Assembly (NCBI RefSeq): GCF_004137765.1
Contig: NZ_NOIS01000002.1
Coordinates: 496,001 to 560,000, forward strand
DNA: 64,000 nucleotides
Origin: Rothia uropygialis
GTDB lineage: Bacteria; Actinomycetota; Actinomycetes; Actinomycetales; Micrococcaceae
Direction: 5' to 3'
Below the pieces are notes generated by a model. The model saw only the letters and a program-made list of their open reading frames with translations, searched no databases and had not been told where the DNA came from. Shown here piece after piece: positions 45,968 to 55,709 of the stretch; position 1 is the stretch's first letter, and every line of letters starts with the position of its first letter. The position numbers and the translations under genes were made by a program.

Positions 45968-46050
45968 AGGACGCGTAACGTCCCCGGAACACCGGGCTCG
46001 ACCGGCGCGCCTTATCCAAGGTTTTGGCGGACCACCGTAGCCTGACTTAC

Positions 46051-46635
46051 GTGACGGCTAGTCAGGACGAAAAAAGCGCGCCGATCCAGTTCAGGGAAGC
46101 CCTGAGCTCGCTTCGGCGTGCTCGCTTCCAACCCGAATTGTCGCTTTCGAGCATCGACGCCCCGACCCATCTCGCGCCCTATGGTGTGGGCCTCGGCGCG
46201 GGCGTCACGGATCCGTCGAACCACGATCAGCAACTTGCGCTGGGGAGGTTCATGCTTCTGTACGATCCTCGGTGCCCAGAGGCCTGGGAAGGCGACTTCC
46301 GCGTCGTCAGCTATATCCGGGCGACCGTCGAGCCCGACGTCGCGGCCGAACAGATGCTGTCCTCTGTCGCGTGGGACTGGCTCCTCGAAGCCCTCGACCG
46401 CAAGGAAGCCCGACACAACAGGGCCGGAGGAACAGCCACCCGCGCATTCTCCCAGGGCTTCGGGATCCTCGAAGAAGACAGTGAACGTATCGAAATCGAG
46501 CTTCGAGCATCGTGGACTCCGCGGGGGCCAGACATGCAACGGCACCTCGAGGCATGGGCCGATATGGTCTGCACCTACGCGGGCTTACCTCCGTTGCCGG
46601 AGGATGTCGCCCGATTTCCGGGCGGCCGGATCTGA
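46051..46635 (+). CDS. DUF3000 family protein
   Basis: About 194 residues from GTG 46051, an unconserved position; a TTG at 46024 in the same frame is possible. It is typical of DUF3000 with FREALSSLRRARFQPELSL, RFMLLYDPRCPEAWEGDFR and SVAWDWLLEALDR. Found only in actinobacteria, usually just before ribonuclease D, as here. Function unknown. Confidence 0.88.
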   Translation: MTASQDEKSAPIQFREALSSLRRARFQPELSLSSIDAPTHLAPYGVGLGAGVTDPSNHDQQLALGRFMLLYDPRCPEAWEGDFRVVSYIRATVEPDVAAEQMLSSVAWDWLLEALDRKEARHNRAGGTATRAFSQGFGILEEDSERIEIELRASWTPRGPDMQRHLEAWADMVCTYAGLPPLPEDVARFPGGRI

Positions 46636-46796
46636 GACGACTCACGTATCGACTGCACCCAGAACCGGTCGAGGCGAGCCTGTCCGGCCCGTGAACTAGA
46701 CTGTTTGTGCACTTGCCTTCGGGCACAATGAACCGCGCGGGTGCTTACGGCCCCGTCCCCTACACGAAGAATGGATTCCCTACCCGTGATTGCGCC

Positions 46797-48128
46797 ATGA
46801 AAGACAGTTCGGCGAATACCCAGGACGGTACGGAACCAATACTTTATGGAGAAGGGCTCAGCGCCGGCGAGACGGAAGCCCAGTCCGTCGAGTCCGACGA
46901 TCTGGTCGCGTCCGACCTCGGGCTCACCCCTGAACTGGTGATTCCGCCTACCGTCAAGCTGAATGAACCAGCCGGTGGAGTCCCCGGAGTCATCGACTCC
47001 CCCGCGGGACTACGGCGGGCCGCCGAGAGCCTGAGCGAGGCCGATGGCCCCGTTGCCATCGACACCGAACGAGCATCCGGCATTCGCTACGGCCAACGTC
47101 CGTTCTTGGTGCAGCTCAAACGGGGCGACTCGCCCACTTTCCTCATCGACCCGGAAGCATTCGATGACCTTTCGCTCATCGACGATGCTCTCCGCGGTAC
47201 GGAATGGATCATTCACGCGAGCACGCAGGACATCCCGAGTCTGCGAATGGTGGGCATGAATCCGGATGCGCTCTTCGATACCGAGCTGGCTGGGCGTTTG
47301 GCCGGTCTGCCCCGCGTCGGCCTCGGAGCCATGACCGAAGAACTTCTCGGTTATACCCTGGCCAAAGAACATTCCGCAGCGGACTGGTCCAAACGGCCGT
47401 TGCCGGAACCGTGGCTCGTTTATGCGGCCCTGGATGTTGAGCTCTTGGTCGATCTTCGGGAGGCCGTGTCGGAGGTTTTGCGCGAACAGGGCAAGCTCTC
47501 CTGGGCCATCGAGGAATTCGACGCCATTTGTTCCGCACCGGATCCCGAGCCCAAACCGGATCCTTGGCGAAAGACCAAAGGCATTCGCCAGATTCGATCC
47601 GCCCGCCAACTCACCGCCCTCCGTAATCTCTGGTATGAACGGGATTCGCTGGCCCAGAGCAAGGACATCGCGCCCAAGAAACTGCTTCCGGATTCCGCTT
47701 TGATCACGGCCGCCAAAACGATGCCTCAGACCGTTCCGAAGTTGCAAAGAATTCCCGGCTTCCACGCCAAATTGATCCGACGTGAATCGGTCCGCTGGGT
47801 CCAGGCAATCCGGAACGCGGCTACAGGGCAGGAGGAGGTTCCGTACAACGTTCCGAGCGATTCGCCGCCGCCGATCAAGGCATGGGCCTCCAAACGTCCG
47901 GACTCGGCCGAGATCCTCAAACCGGCCAAGGACGCCGTCGCCGAGCTCGCGGATTCGTACGGCCTCCCCCAGGAGAATCTCCTGACGCCCGAGCATCTCC
48001 GGAGGCTCTGTTGGGACCATCCCTTCGCATCCTCCGATGAAATCCCGGAATTGCTCGAAAGCTATGGGGCCCGCGCATGGCAGATCGAGCTCGTGTCCCC
48101 TGTCCTGGGCCAAGTCTTCGAGGAATAG
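46797..48128 (+). CDS. rnd: Ribonuclease D
   Basis: 443 residues from ATG 46797 (an extra 30 codons in frame upstream have no support). DEDDy exonuclease: PVAIDTERASG, HASTQDIPSLRM, LFDTELAGRLAG and LVYAALDVELLVDL supply the four acids and the Tyr. Two HRDC-like regions follow (RQLTALRNLWYERD, then LTPEHLRRLCW). The leader of about 70 residues is acidic. It trims the 3' ends of tRNA and other stable RNA. Confidence 0.95.
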   Translation: MKDSSANTQDGTEPILYGEGLSAGETEAQSVESDDLVASDLGLTPELVIPPTVKLNEPAGGVPGVIDSPAGLRRAAESLSEADGPVAIDTERASGIRYGQRPFLVQLKRGDSPTFLIDPEAFDDLSLIDDALRGTEWIIHASTQDIPSLRMVGMNPDALFDTELAGRLAGLPRVGLGAMTEELLGYTLAKEHSAADWSKRPLPEPWLVYAALDVELLVDLREAVSEVLREQGKLSWAIEEFDAICSAPDPEPKPDPWRKTKGIRQIRSARQLTALRNLWYERDSLAQSKDIAPKKLLPDSALITAAKTMPQTVPKLQRIPGFHAKLIRRESVRWVQAIRNAATGQEEVPYNVPSDSPPPIKAWASKRPDSAEILKPAKDAVAELADSYGLPQENLLTPEHLRRLCWDHPFASSDEIPELLESYGARAWQIELVSPVLGQVFEE

Positions 48129-48230
48129 TTCGTGCCGATAAGACACGCCTGGTGATACCGGGAGTATCGAGTAGATTGTGACTCACGCTATAGGTAACGT
48201 GGTGAGAAACATTCCCTCGAGAGGAACACC

Positions 48231-50366
48231 ATGACCGCTTCACGTCCCGACTACTCCGTTTTGACCGATCGTTGCCCTGACGAGGTAGTCAGTCACGTCT
48301 CCCGGGAGATCGTGGGTCTCCCCCAAGACGGCAAGATCGCCGTCCTGACGTTGCACAACGATGCCGAACGCCGCCCCGAGACTCTCGGCCCCCGCTCGAT
48401 CCAGGAATTGCTCCATGCGATCGACGACGTCAGAAAGCTCGCGGACGAGGGTTCGGTGGACGGAGTCATGATCGAAGGAACCGCGCCGACTTTCGCCGCC
48501 GGCGTCGACCTGACCCTCGTCGATACCTTGGCCAGTGATCCTGATTCGCCGCTGAACCTCGTCGGGCAGATGGGTCATGATTTCGTGGAATCCATCCGGT
48601 CACTACCCGTCCCGACGTGTGCTCGCGTCAACGGAACCGCTCTCGGCGGTGGCCTGGAATTGGCCCTTTCCGCCGACTACCGCGTGGGACACCCAGGAAC
48701 CAAGAATATCGGTCTCCCGGAAATCCGACTCGGGCTGATCCCTGGTTGGACGGGCATTTTCACCCTTCCTCGCCTCATCGGTCCCGAGAACGCCGCTCGC
48801 GTGATCTTCCAGAATCCGTTGAACAACGGCAAGATGCTCACCTCGGAACAAGCACGCGAAATCGGAATTCTGGACGAATTGACCCAGGCGAAGGCCGACG
48901 AGGCCGCGGCACGCAAGGAAGCCATCGACTGGTTCGGGAAGGTCATCCACGAACAGGTGTCCGTTGAGCGCCCTCATGAGACCGATCAGAACGATCCTTT
49001 GTGGTCGGAGGAAGGCGACGGCGGCGAACTACGCGAACGCTTCAACGAGGTCGCCGCGGCCACGGACAGCCTGATCCGCCGCAAGACGTCCGGCGCCAGC
49101 GAAGCATGCTGGGTCGCCCTGGACATCTTCCGGAAGGGACCGGTCGAGAGCCGCGACGACTCCCGTCGGCGACAAATCGATGTCCTCGACTCTCTCGCCC
49201 GGGGCGACCAGTTCTCGGCGAGCGTCTATTCGATGCTCGAACTGGTCCAGCGCAGGGCCAAGCGTCCGTCCATGGTTCCACCGGAGACCGAGCCCGCTGA
49301 GATCAAGAAGGTCGGCGTCGTCGGGGCCGGCCTCATGGCGTCCCAGCTGGCCTTGCTGTTCCTGACGCGTCTCCAGGTGCCCGTGCTCATCAGCGATGTC
49401 GAGCAGGCCCGCGTCGACAAGGGCCTGAAGTGGATCACCGACGAGTTGGCCAAGAACGTCCAGAAGGGTCGGCTGACCCAGGACCAGTCCGACCGACTGG
49501 GCCAGCTGGTCTCCGGGACCACGGACACCTCCGAATACGCCGATTGCGACTTCGTGATCGAAGCGGTCTTCGAGGAGACCAAGGTCAAGCAGGAAGTGTT
49601 CGCCAATCTCGAGAAATCCGTGAGGGACGACTGCATTCTCGCTACCAACACGTCCTCACTGCTGGTTGGCGAGATGATTGAGGGTCTCGACCATCCCGAG
49701 CGCGTCATCGGTTTCCACTTCTTTAATCCGGTGGCCGTGCTCCCTCTGGTGGAAATCGTTCGCACGACGTCGACGACAGACGAAGCGATTGCCACAGCCT
49801 TTTCCCTGGCCAAGAAGCTTCGGAAGACGGCGGTCGGGGCGCAGGATTCGTCGGGCTTCATCGTCAACCGCGTGCTCGGCGTCGTACTTTCCGAAGCTGG
49901 ACGCGCGCTTGACGAAGGCGCCCCTGCCGAACGGATCGTCGAGGCTTTCCAACCTCTGGGATTCCCCATGGATTCCTTCGCCCTGATCGACCTGGTGGGA
50001 TTGCCCATCGGCGTCCATCTCCTGGAGTCGCTGAACAAGTACCAGGGCGAACGTTTTCACGTCTCTGAGAACTTCAAGAAGCTGAACGAGTCGAAGATCT
50101 CCCCCATCTCGAATCAGGAGGGCGGACTGAGCCCCGAAGCCCAAGACATCGTGGCATGCGAGGGGGAAGGAAAAACGGTCGAGGACATTCGGGCGAATGT
50201 CGAGGGCGCGCTGGCCTCGGAGATTTCTCGTATGCTGGATGAGGGCGTGGTACCGGATCGGCAGGACATAGATCTGGCCATGATCCTGGGAGCCGGTTGG
50301 CCGTTCTTCAATGGTGGTCTCACCCGGTACCTGGACCGTGTCGGAGCTTTCGAGCGGACGCGCTGA
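48231..50366 (+). CDS. FadB-like enoyl-CoA hydratase / 3-hydroxyacyl-CoA dehydrogenase
   Basis: 711 residues, for the two middle steps of fatty-acid beta-oxidation. The N-terminal crotonase domain keeps both catalytic Glu residues (GTALGGGLELALSADY and GLPEIRLGLIPGW). The central NAD domain begins VGVVGAGLMASQLALLF with Ala where Gly is usual in the third position. VIGFHFFNPVAVLPLVEIV carries the catalytic His. The C-terminal dehydrogenase domains are present. The promoter region has a TATAGG-like box near 48190, and GAGAGGAA precedes the ATG. No thiolase gene is adjacent, although the usual actinobacterial partner is. Confidence 0.93.
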   Translation: MTASRPDYSVLTDRCPDEVVSHVSREIVGLPQDGKIAVLTLHNDAERRPETLGPRSIQELLHAIDDVRKLADEGSVDGVMIEGTAPTFAAGVDLTLVDTLASDPDSPLNLVGQMGHDFVESIRSLPVPTCARVNGTALGGGLELALSADYRVGHPGTKNIGLPEIRLGLIPGWTGIFTLPRLIGPENAARVIFQNPLNNGKMLTSEQAREIGILDELTQAKADEAAARKEAIDWFGKVIHEQVSVERPHETDQNDPLWSEEGDGGELRERFNEVAAATDSLIRRKTSGASEACWVALDIFRKGPVESRDDSRRRQIDVLDSLARGDQFSASVYSMLELVQRRAKRPSMVPPETEPAEIKKVGVVGAGLMASQLALLFLTRLQVPVLISDVEQARVDKGLKWITDELAKNVQKGRLTQDQSDRLGQLVSGTTDTSEYADCDFVIEAVFEETKVKQEVFANLEKSVRDDCILATNTSSLLVGEMIEGLDHPERVIGFHFFNPVAVLPLVEIVRTTSTTDEAIATAFSLAKKLRKTAVGAQDSSGFIVNRVLGVVLSEAGRALDEGAPAERIVEAFQPLGFPMDSFALIDLVGLPIGVHLLESLNKYQGERFHVSENFKKLNESKISPISNQEGGLSPEAQDIVACEGEGKTVEDIRANVEGALASEISRMLDEGVVPDRQDIDLAMILGAGWPFFNGGLTRYLDRVGAFERTR

Positions 50367-50545
50367 CCCATACCATGTGACCACCGAGAGCCCGGGTCAG
50401 GGTCGGGTGTTCGATGTGTTCAGGGGTTGGCCCTGTTCCGCGATGCCGCGCCCAGACCCGGGCTTTGGTGTGCCCGGTCTTCCTAGAAGAACTCGGCCGT
50501 GGAGCTCAGGATTCACGGCACCCCGCATCCATGAATGAGGTCAGA

Positions 50546-51064
50546 ATGTCTCACCACTCCCCCTGTTCGCAGCAACCCCTCGCCGAGCCGACGACCGACG
50601 GCGACCGCATCTCCTCGGCCGATGAAACGGCGGGACGGGCAGCTGTGGAGGGAACTTCGCGACGCCGCGCCATTGCCGGGGCGGGAATACTTGCCGGGTC
50701 CGCGGCCGTACTCACCGCGTGCGGGTCGGGGTCCACTGACGATGCGGAGGCAGCCGATATTGACCCGAATAAGCCGGTTGACATCGCTGCGGTGGATGAG
50801 GTGCCCGAAGGAGACGCCATCAAAGCTTCCGCGGACGGAGTGACCGCCATGGTGACCCAGCCGAGCAAGGGCGAGTTCAGGGCCTTCAGTTCCTCATGTA
50901 CGCATCAGGGCTGTTCCCTGAATGTCCAGAACCAGGCCATTTCTTGCCCGTGCCACTCGTCCCAGTTTTCGATTCGGGACGGTTCCGTGCAGGGCGGCCC
51001 AGCGCCGAAACCGCTTCCGGAGTACTCGGTCAAGGTCGAGAACGGACGCATCAAGCTCAGCTGA
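50546..51064 (+). CDS. Tat-exported Rieske (2Fe-2S) lipoprotein
   Basis: 172 residues from ATG 50546, which has GAGG about 6 bases upstream. After a 45-residue hydrophilic leader comes TSRRRAIAGAGILAGSAAVL ending in TACGSG, a twin-arginine signal with lipobox. The Rieske domain has CTHQGCSLN and CPCHSSQFSI, binding one 2Fe-2S cluster through two Cys and two His. Such small actinobacterial proteins transfer electrons outside the membrane; the partner is unknown. Confidence 0.92.
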   Translation: MSHHSPCSQQPLAEPTTDGDRISSADETAGRAAVEGTSRRRAIAGAGILAGSAAVLTACGSGSTDDAEAADIDPNKPVDIAAVDEVPEGDAIKASADGVTAMVTQPSKGEFRAFSSSCTHQGCSLNVQNQAISCPCHSSQFSIRDGSVQGGPAPKPLPEYSVKVENGRIKLS

Positions 51065-51187
51065 CGCGGTTCCGCGGTGAGGTGGTGAGGCGGCAAGGCG
51101 CCGGGTAATCGGCGTTGTCGCACCGGAAGGCTTGAACGACCCGCGGATCGCTGTGGCTGCCGTGTGCAGGAACCAGCATTAAACGAC

Positions 51188-51223
51188 GAAGGTGCGGGAG
51201 GCTCATGAGCCTCCCGCACCTTC
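51188..51223. terminator. Bidirectional terminator between Rieske gene and acnA
   Basis: Arms 51188-51204 and 51207-51223 (GAAGGTGCGGGAGGCTC and its complement) are perfect over 17 bases with a 2-base centre. It lies between convergent genes, 12 bases from the acnA stop. Confidence 0.9.
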
Positions 51224-51235
51224 TCGGTGAAGAAC

Positions 51236-54040
51236 TTAGTTGTTCCGCACCAGGTTCCTCAAGACGTACTGGAGGATACCGCCGTTACGGAAGTACTCCC
51301 TCTCGCCTGGGGTGTCGATTCGGACGTCGGCGTCGAATTCGGTCTTCTTGCCTTCTTCCGATGTTGCCGTCACGTGGACCGTCTTGGGCGTCTTGCCCTC
51401 GTTGATCTCGGTGACTCCGGTGATGGTGAACGACTCGGTACCGTCCAGGCCGAGCGACGCGTGCGACTCGCCCTCCGGGAACTGAAGCGGAAGAACGCCC
51501 ATACCGATCAGGTTCGAACGGTGAATGCGCTCGAAGGATTCGGCGATGACCGCCTTGACACCCAACAAACGGGTGCCCTTTGCCGCCCAGTCGCGGGAGG
51601 AACCGGTGCCGTACTCCTTGCCACCCAAAACCACGAGCGGAGTTCCTTCTGCCGCGTAGTTTTGCGCCGCATCGTAAACAGTGCTTTGTTCGCCGCCCTT
51701 GGTGAAGTCGCGGGTGAAACCGCCCTCGACGCCGTCGAGGAGCTCGTTTTTGATGCGGATGTTCGCGAACGTTCCGCGGATCATGACCTCGTGGTTACCG
51801 CGGCGCGAACCGTAGGAGTTGAAATCCTTGCGCTCGACGCCGTTCTCGATGAGGTACTTGCCTGCGGGCGTGTCCGATTTGAAGGAGCCGGCCGGAGAGA
51901 TGTGGTCGGTCGTGACCGAGTCCCCCAGCTTGAGCAGGACTCGAGCATTCTCGATGTCCTCCACGAGGTCCGGCTCCATGGTCATGCCATCGAAATACGG
52001 TGGCTTGCGCACGTACGTCGAGTTCTCGTCCCACTCGAAGGTGTCTCCTGTGGGGGTATCCAGGTTCTTCCAGCGATCGTCACCGTCGAAGATGGTGCCG
52101 TATTCGGTGCTGTACTGGTCGGTCGAGACCGAGGCGTCAATGATCTGCTGGACCTCGGTCGGATCCGGCCAGATGTCCTTGAGGTAGACATCGTTGCCGT
52201 CTTGGTCCTGGCCCAGGGGATCGTTCTCGAAGTCGAAGTCCATCGACCCGGCCAGCGAGTAAGCGATGACGAGCGGCGGGGAAGCCAAGTAGTTCATCTT
52301 GACGTCCGGGTTGATGCGGCCCTCGAAGTTGCGGTTGCCGGACAGGACCGACGTAACCGACAAATCGTTGTCGCTGACGGCCTTGGACACTTCATCCTCG
52401 AGCGGGCCCGAGTTGCCGATGCACGTGGTGCAACCGTAACCGACGATGTAGAAGCCGACGCTCTCGAGCTCCGACATCAGGCCGGCTTTCTCGTAATAGT
52501 CGGTGACGACCTTGGAGCCCGGGGCAATTGACGTCTTGACCCACGGCTTCGCCTTGAGACCCTTGGCGGCCGCGTTACGTGCGAGCACGCCTGCGGCCAT
52601 CATGACGGAGGGGTTGGAGGTGTTGGTGCACGAGGTGATGGATGCAATGGCAACCGCACCGTGGTCCAGCTCGAATTCACGGCCGTCCGGCATGTCCACC
52701 TCGACCGGGTGGGAGTGACGACCATGAGCCGAAGCAGCGGCCGAAACACGGCGCGGACGCTGTTCCTCGGTCACCTCGGGCGAATCGTCCACGGCTGGAG
52801 CGTCGGAAGCCGGGAAAGATTCTTCGCCCGACTCGGGCTCCTTCTGATCGACGTAGTTGTCGAGGTCAGTGCGGAACTGGTTCTTGGCGTTGGTCAGTGC
52901 AATGCGGTCCTGCGGACGCTTCGGACCGGCGATCGAGGGAACCACGGTGGAGAGGTCCAGCTCGATGTACTCGGAGTACGCTGCCTCGTCGCTGGGGTCG
53001 TGCCACAGGCCCTGTTCCTTGGTGTACTTCTCGACCAAGGCGACCTGGTCCTCGCTGCGACCGGTCAGGCGCAGGTATTCGAGGGTTACGTCATCGATCG
53101 GGAAGATCGCAGCGGTCGAGCCGAACTCGGGGCTCATGTTGCCGATGGTCGCACGGTTGGCCAGCGGAACCTCTGTCACGCCCTCGCCGTAGAACTCGAC
53201 GAACTTGCCGACGACACCCTGCTCGCGGAGCATCTGGGTGATCGTCAGTACGACGTCGGTCGCGGTCGAACCGGCGGGGATCTTGCCCGTCAGCTTGAAT
53301 CCGACGACCTTGGGGATCAGCATCGACACGGGCTGGCCGAGCATCGCGGCCTCGGCCTCAATGCCGCCCACGCCCCAGCCGAGAACGCCCAGGCCATTGA
53401 CCATGGTCGTGTGGGAGTCGGTTCCGACGAGGGTGTCCGGGTAGGCACGCAGGACGCCGTCGACCTCGCGGGACATGACGGTGCGTGCCAGGTATTCGAT
53501 ATTCACCTGATGCACGATGCCCATTCCGGGAGGAACGACCTTGAAATCCTCGAATGCAGTCTGTCCCCACCGGAGGAACTGGTAACGCTCGCCGTTGCGC
53601 TGGTACTCGATGTCCATATTGCGCTCGATGGCATCCTTGTTGCCGAACGAATCGATCTGCACGGAGTGGTCGATCACGAGCTCGGCAGGAGCCAGCGGGT
53701 TGATCTTGGTGGGATCTCCGCCGAGGGACTTCACGGCCTCGCGCATGGTCGCGAGGTCAACGACGCAGGGAACGCCGGTGAAGTCCTGCATGATCACGCG
53801 AGCCGGAGTGAATTGGATCTCGGTGTCGGGTTCGGCTTTGGGATCCCAGCTAGCCAGGGCCTTGATGTGCTCATCGGTGATGTTCGCACCGTCTTCGGTG
53901 CGCAGCAGGTTCTCGAGCAGAACCTTGAGGCTGAAAGGCAGCTTCTCTGCACCCTCGACCTTGCTGAGTCGGAAAATTTCGTATTCGGTTCCGTTGACGT
54001 CCAACGCGCCCTTGGAACCGAAGCTGTCCACAGTGCTCAT
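51236..54040 (-). CDS. acnA: Aconitate hydratase A
   Basis: A 934-residue TCA-cycle enzyme. Fe-S cluster Cys residues lie in [14 protein letters not shown] and [12 protein letters not shown]. Other signatures include [22 protein letters not shown] and [18 protein letters not shown] in the C-terminal swivel domain. A Pro/Glu-rich insert of about 40 residues near 400 is typical for actinobacteria. It starts with [13 protein letters not shown] behind GAGGAG. It stands alone; no acnR regulator is adjacent. Confidence 0.97.
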   Translation of the reverse strand: MSTVDSFGSKGALDVNGTEYEIFRLSKVEGAEKLPFSLKVLLENLLRTEDGANITDEHIKALASWDPKAEPDTEIQFTPARVIMQDFTGVPCVVDLATMREAVKSLGGDPTKINPLAPAELVIDHSVQIDSFGNKDAIERNMDIEYQRNGERYQFLRWGQTAFEDFKVVPPGMGIVHQVNIEYLARTVMSREVDGVLRAYPDTLVGTDSHTTMVNGLGVLGWGVGGIEAEAAMLGQPVSMLIPKVVGFKLTGKIPAGSTATDVVLTITQMLREQGVVGKFVEFYGEGVTEVPLANRATIGNMSPEFGSTAAIFPIDDVTLEYLRLTGRSEDQVALVEKYTKEQGLWHDPSDEAAYSEYIELDLSTVVPSIAGPKRPQDRIALTNAKNQFRTDLDNYVDQKEPESGEESFPASDAPAVDDSPEVTEEQRPRRVSAAASAHGRHSHPVEVDMPDGREFELDHGAVAIASITSCTNTSNPSVMMAAGVLARNAAAKGLKAKPWVKTSIAPGSKVVTDYYEKAGLMSELESVGFYIVGYGCTTCIGNSGPLEDEVSKAVSDNDLSVTSVLSGNRNFEGRINPDVKMNYLASPPLVIAYSLAGSMDFDFENDPLGQDQDGNDVYLKDIWPDPTEVQQIIDASVSTDQYSTEYGTIFDGDDRWKNLDTPTGDTFEWDENSTYVRKPPYFDGMTMEPDLVEDIENARVLLKLGDSVTTDHISPAGSFKSDTPAGKYLIENGVERKDFNSYGSRRGNHEVMIRGTFANIRIKNELLDGVEGGFTRDFTKGGEQSTVYDAAQNYAAEGTPLVVLGGKEYGTGSSRDWAAKGTRLLGVKAVIAESFERIHRSNLIGMGVLPLQFPEGESHASLGLDGTESFTITGVTEINEGKTPKTVHVTATSEEGKKTEFDADVRIDTPGEREYFRNGGILQYVLRNLVRNN

Positions 54041-54112
54041 TGCTTGGGACTCCTCTCGCCACTGTCATTTCCAGGCGTAGTTCCGCGTCCCTAGGTGAGT
54101 CCTAGCGGTTGC

Positions 54113-54129
54113 GCGCTCAGCATGAGCGC
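54113..54129. promoter_or_regulatory. Inverted repeat in the acnA promoter region
   Basis: GCGCTCA-GCA-TGAGCGC, 7-bp arms, lies about 75 bases upstream of the acnA start. A second small repeat (CAGAAG-N5-CTTCTG) lies at 54187-54203. Either could be an operator; neither matches a known site that I recognise. Confidence 0.4.
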
Positions 54130-54251
54130 AATTGTTAGGTGTGATGCAAACCTTTAGAGACACAGTGACACTAAGCCTTCTCTTCAGAAGTCTACCTTCT
54201 GTGCTCGACGGTGTTCTCATGTGACGACACCTTTAGCCCGTGACGAAAGGT

Positions 54252-55709
54252 CTAGTTGCGGTGAGGTTCGAAGACCGCGATCGTCTCCACGTGATGCGTA
54301 TCCGGGTACATGTCCAGCCCCTGAACGTCGGTCAGTTCCCAGCCGGAAGTACGCAGATAGCCCGTGTCCCGTCCCAAAGCCGCCGGGTCGCACGCGACGT
54401 ACACAATCCGTCGGGGCCGGATCTCCGCGAGCGCTTCCATAACCCGCCGTCCTGCGCCCTGGCGGGGCGGATCCAGCACGATGACGTCCGGTCGTCCCTG
54501 CGGTATCCGCCCGCCGCGAGAATCTCGACGAGACCGCCCCGTGCCCCCGGAATCCCACTTTCTCAGCGCTTGTTCCACGCCGGCTTTCGTGGCCACCACA
54601 TTCGCTTCGCGTGCGCGAGGCGTCCGTGAAGCGCCCTCCGGTCCGAAGTTGAATTCGGAATCCGCGGCGGTCACGGGTGAACCTTCGACGCTCCACACGG
54701 TCCCGCCTTCACCGACCCTGTCGGCGAGGGCAGCGGTCAGCAGACCTGCTCCCCCATAGAGGTCCCACGCCGTCTCGCCCGTTTGCAGATCGCTGGCTTC
54801 CTCGACGATTCGAGCCAGTCGTTGCGGAGCATTCTTGTGGTTCTGCCAGAACCCGCCCGCGCCGACTCGGAAAGCGGCGACCGTTCCGTCCGGGAACGGT
54901 ACTTCTTCGTAGACCTCGGATCCTCCCCGGACCAGTTCGGAATCCGGTTTTTCACCTTGCTGACGTCCTGGGACGGACGCGGGCACAATCACAGCCGAGG
55001 CCTCAATTCCTGCGGGGAGGCACGTCGCCAACTCGACGTCGATGTCGTCGACGATCTCCTCGGGCACGATTCCCTCCTCGGCGGTGAAGAGGATGAGGGG
55101 TGGAAGACCTGTTGCCGGAGCGGCGACGTCGACCCTCTGGATATTGCGCCATTCGCCTTCCCACAGGTGCAGGTTGTTGATTTCCGGAACGGCGAACGGC
55201 AGCTGGCTGACCGGGATGATCTCCGACCCGTGGTACGGGTGCATTCCCAAGCGGCCTTTCTCGTCCACGGCCCAGTGCACCCGTGTGCGCCAACCTCCAC
55301 CGGTCCCGGCGTCCAGAGGTTCGACCGTGAGGCGCCTGAGCAAGGGGGAATCCTGGTCCACGCCGCCCAAGCGGGTCAGTTGCTCCGTGATGACGTGAGA
55401 TTTGAGGCGTAATTGCGCCTCTGGGCGGATGTGCCCGTAGTCCGCGCCCCCGACAGGCTGCTCGTGCACGAGCGCATCGGCCATCGGCCATGGATGGTCT
55501 CTGCGGTTCGAGGAGGGTTCGAGCACGTCGAGGACATGAGCATGGGCGAATCGATTGCCCTTGCCCATCGAGTCCACCCGGACACGCAGTCGTTCGCCGG
55601 GCACGGCGTCGCGGACGAAGATCACTTGTCCCTCGTGCCGGCCGACGCTCGCACCGCCGTGCGCAATCGCGTTGGTCGTGACCTCGAATTCGTCTCCAGG
55701 TTGGATCAC
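54252..55709 (-). CDS. TrmA/RumA-family RNA (uracil-5-)methyltransferase
   Basis: 485 residues. An N-terminal TRAM domain (GDEFEVTTNAIAHGGASVGRH) is followed by an RNA-contact region, then the SAM-binding core (ETAWDLYGGAGLLTAALAD), the acid in VIVLDPPRQGAGRRVM and the nucleophilic Cys region IVYVACDPAALGRDTGYL. It methylates uracil in 23S rRNA or tRNA; the exact target cannot be told. The GTG at 55709 overlaps the permease stop as GTGA and has GAGGAG upstream. Confidence 0.92.
   Translation of the reverse strand: MIQPGDEFEVTTNAIAHGGASVGRHEGQVIFVRDAVPGERLRVRVDSMGKGNRFAHAHVLDVLEPSSNRRDHPWPMADALVHEQPVGGADYGHIRPEAQLRLKSHVITEQLTRLGGVDQDSPLLRRLTVEPLDAGTGGGWRTRVHWAVDEKGRLGMHPYHGSEIIPVSQLPFAVPEINNLHLWEGEWRNIQRVDVAAPATGLPPLILFTAEEGIVPEEIVDDIDVELATCLPAGIEASAVIVPASVPGRQQGEKPDSELVRGGSEVYEEVPFPDGTVAAFRVGAGGFWQNHKNAPQRLARIVEEASDLQTGETAWDLYGGAGLLTAALADRVGEGGTVWSVEGSPVTAADSEFNFGPEGASRTPRAREANVVATKAGVEQALRKWDSGGTGRSRRDSRGGRIPQGRPDVIVLDPPRQGAGRRVMEALAEIRPRRIVYVACDPAALGRDTGYLRTSGWELTDVQGLDMYPDTHHVETIAVFEPHRN

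Noticed and set aside
51227-54094. Rightward frames of 434 and 477 codons opposite acnA
   Set aside because: Antisense shadows of the aconitase gene, which is full length with intact Fe-S cysteines.
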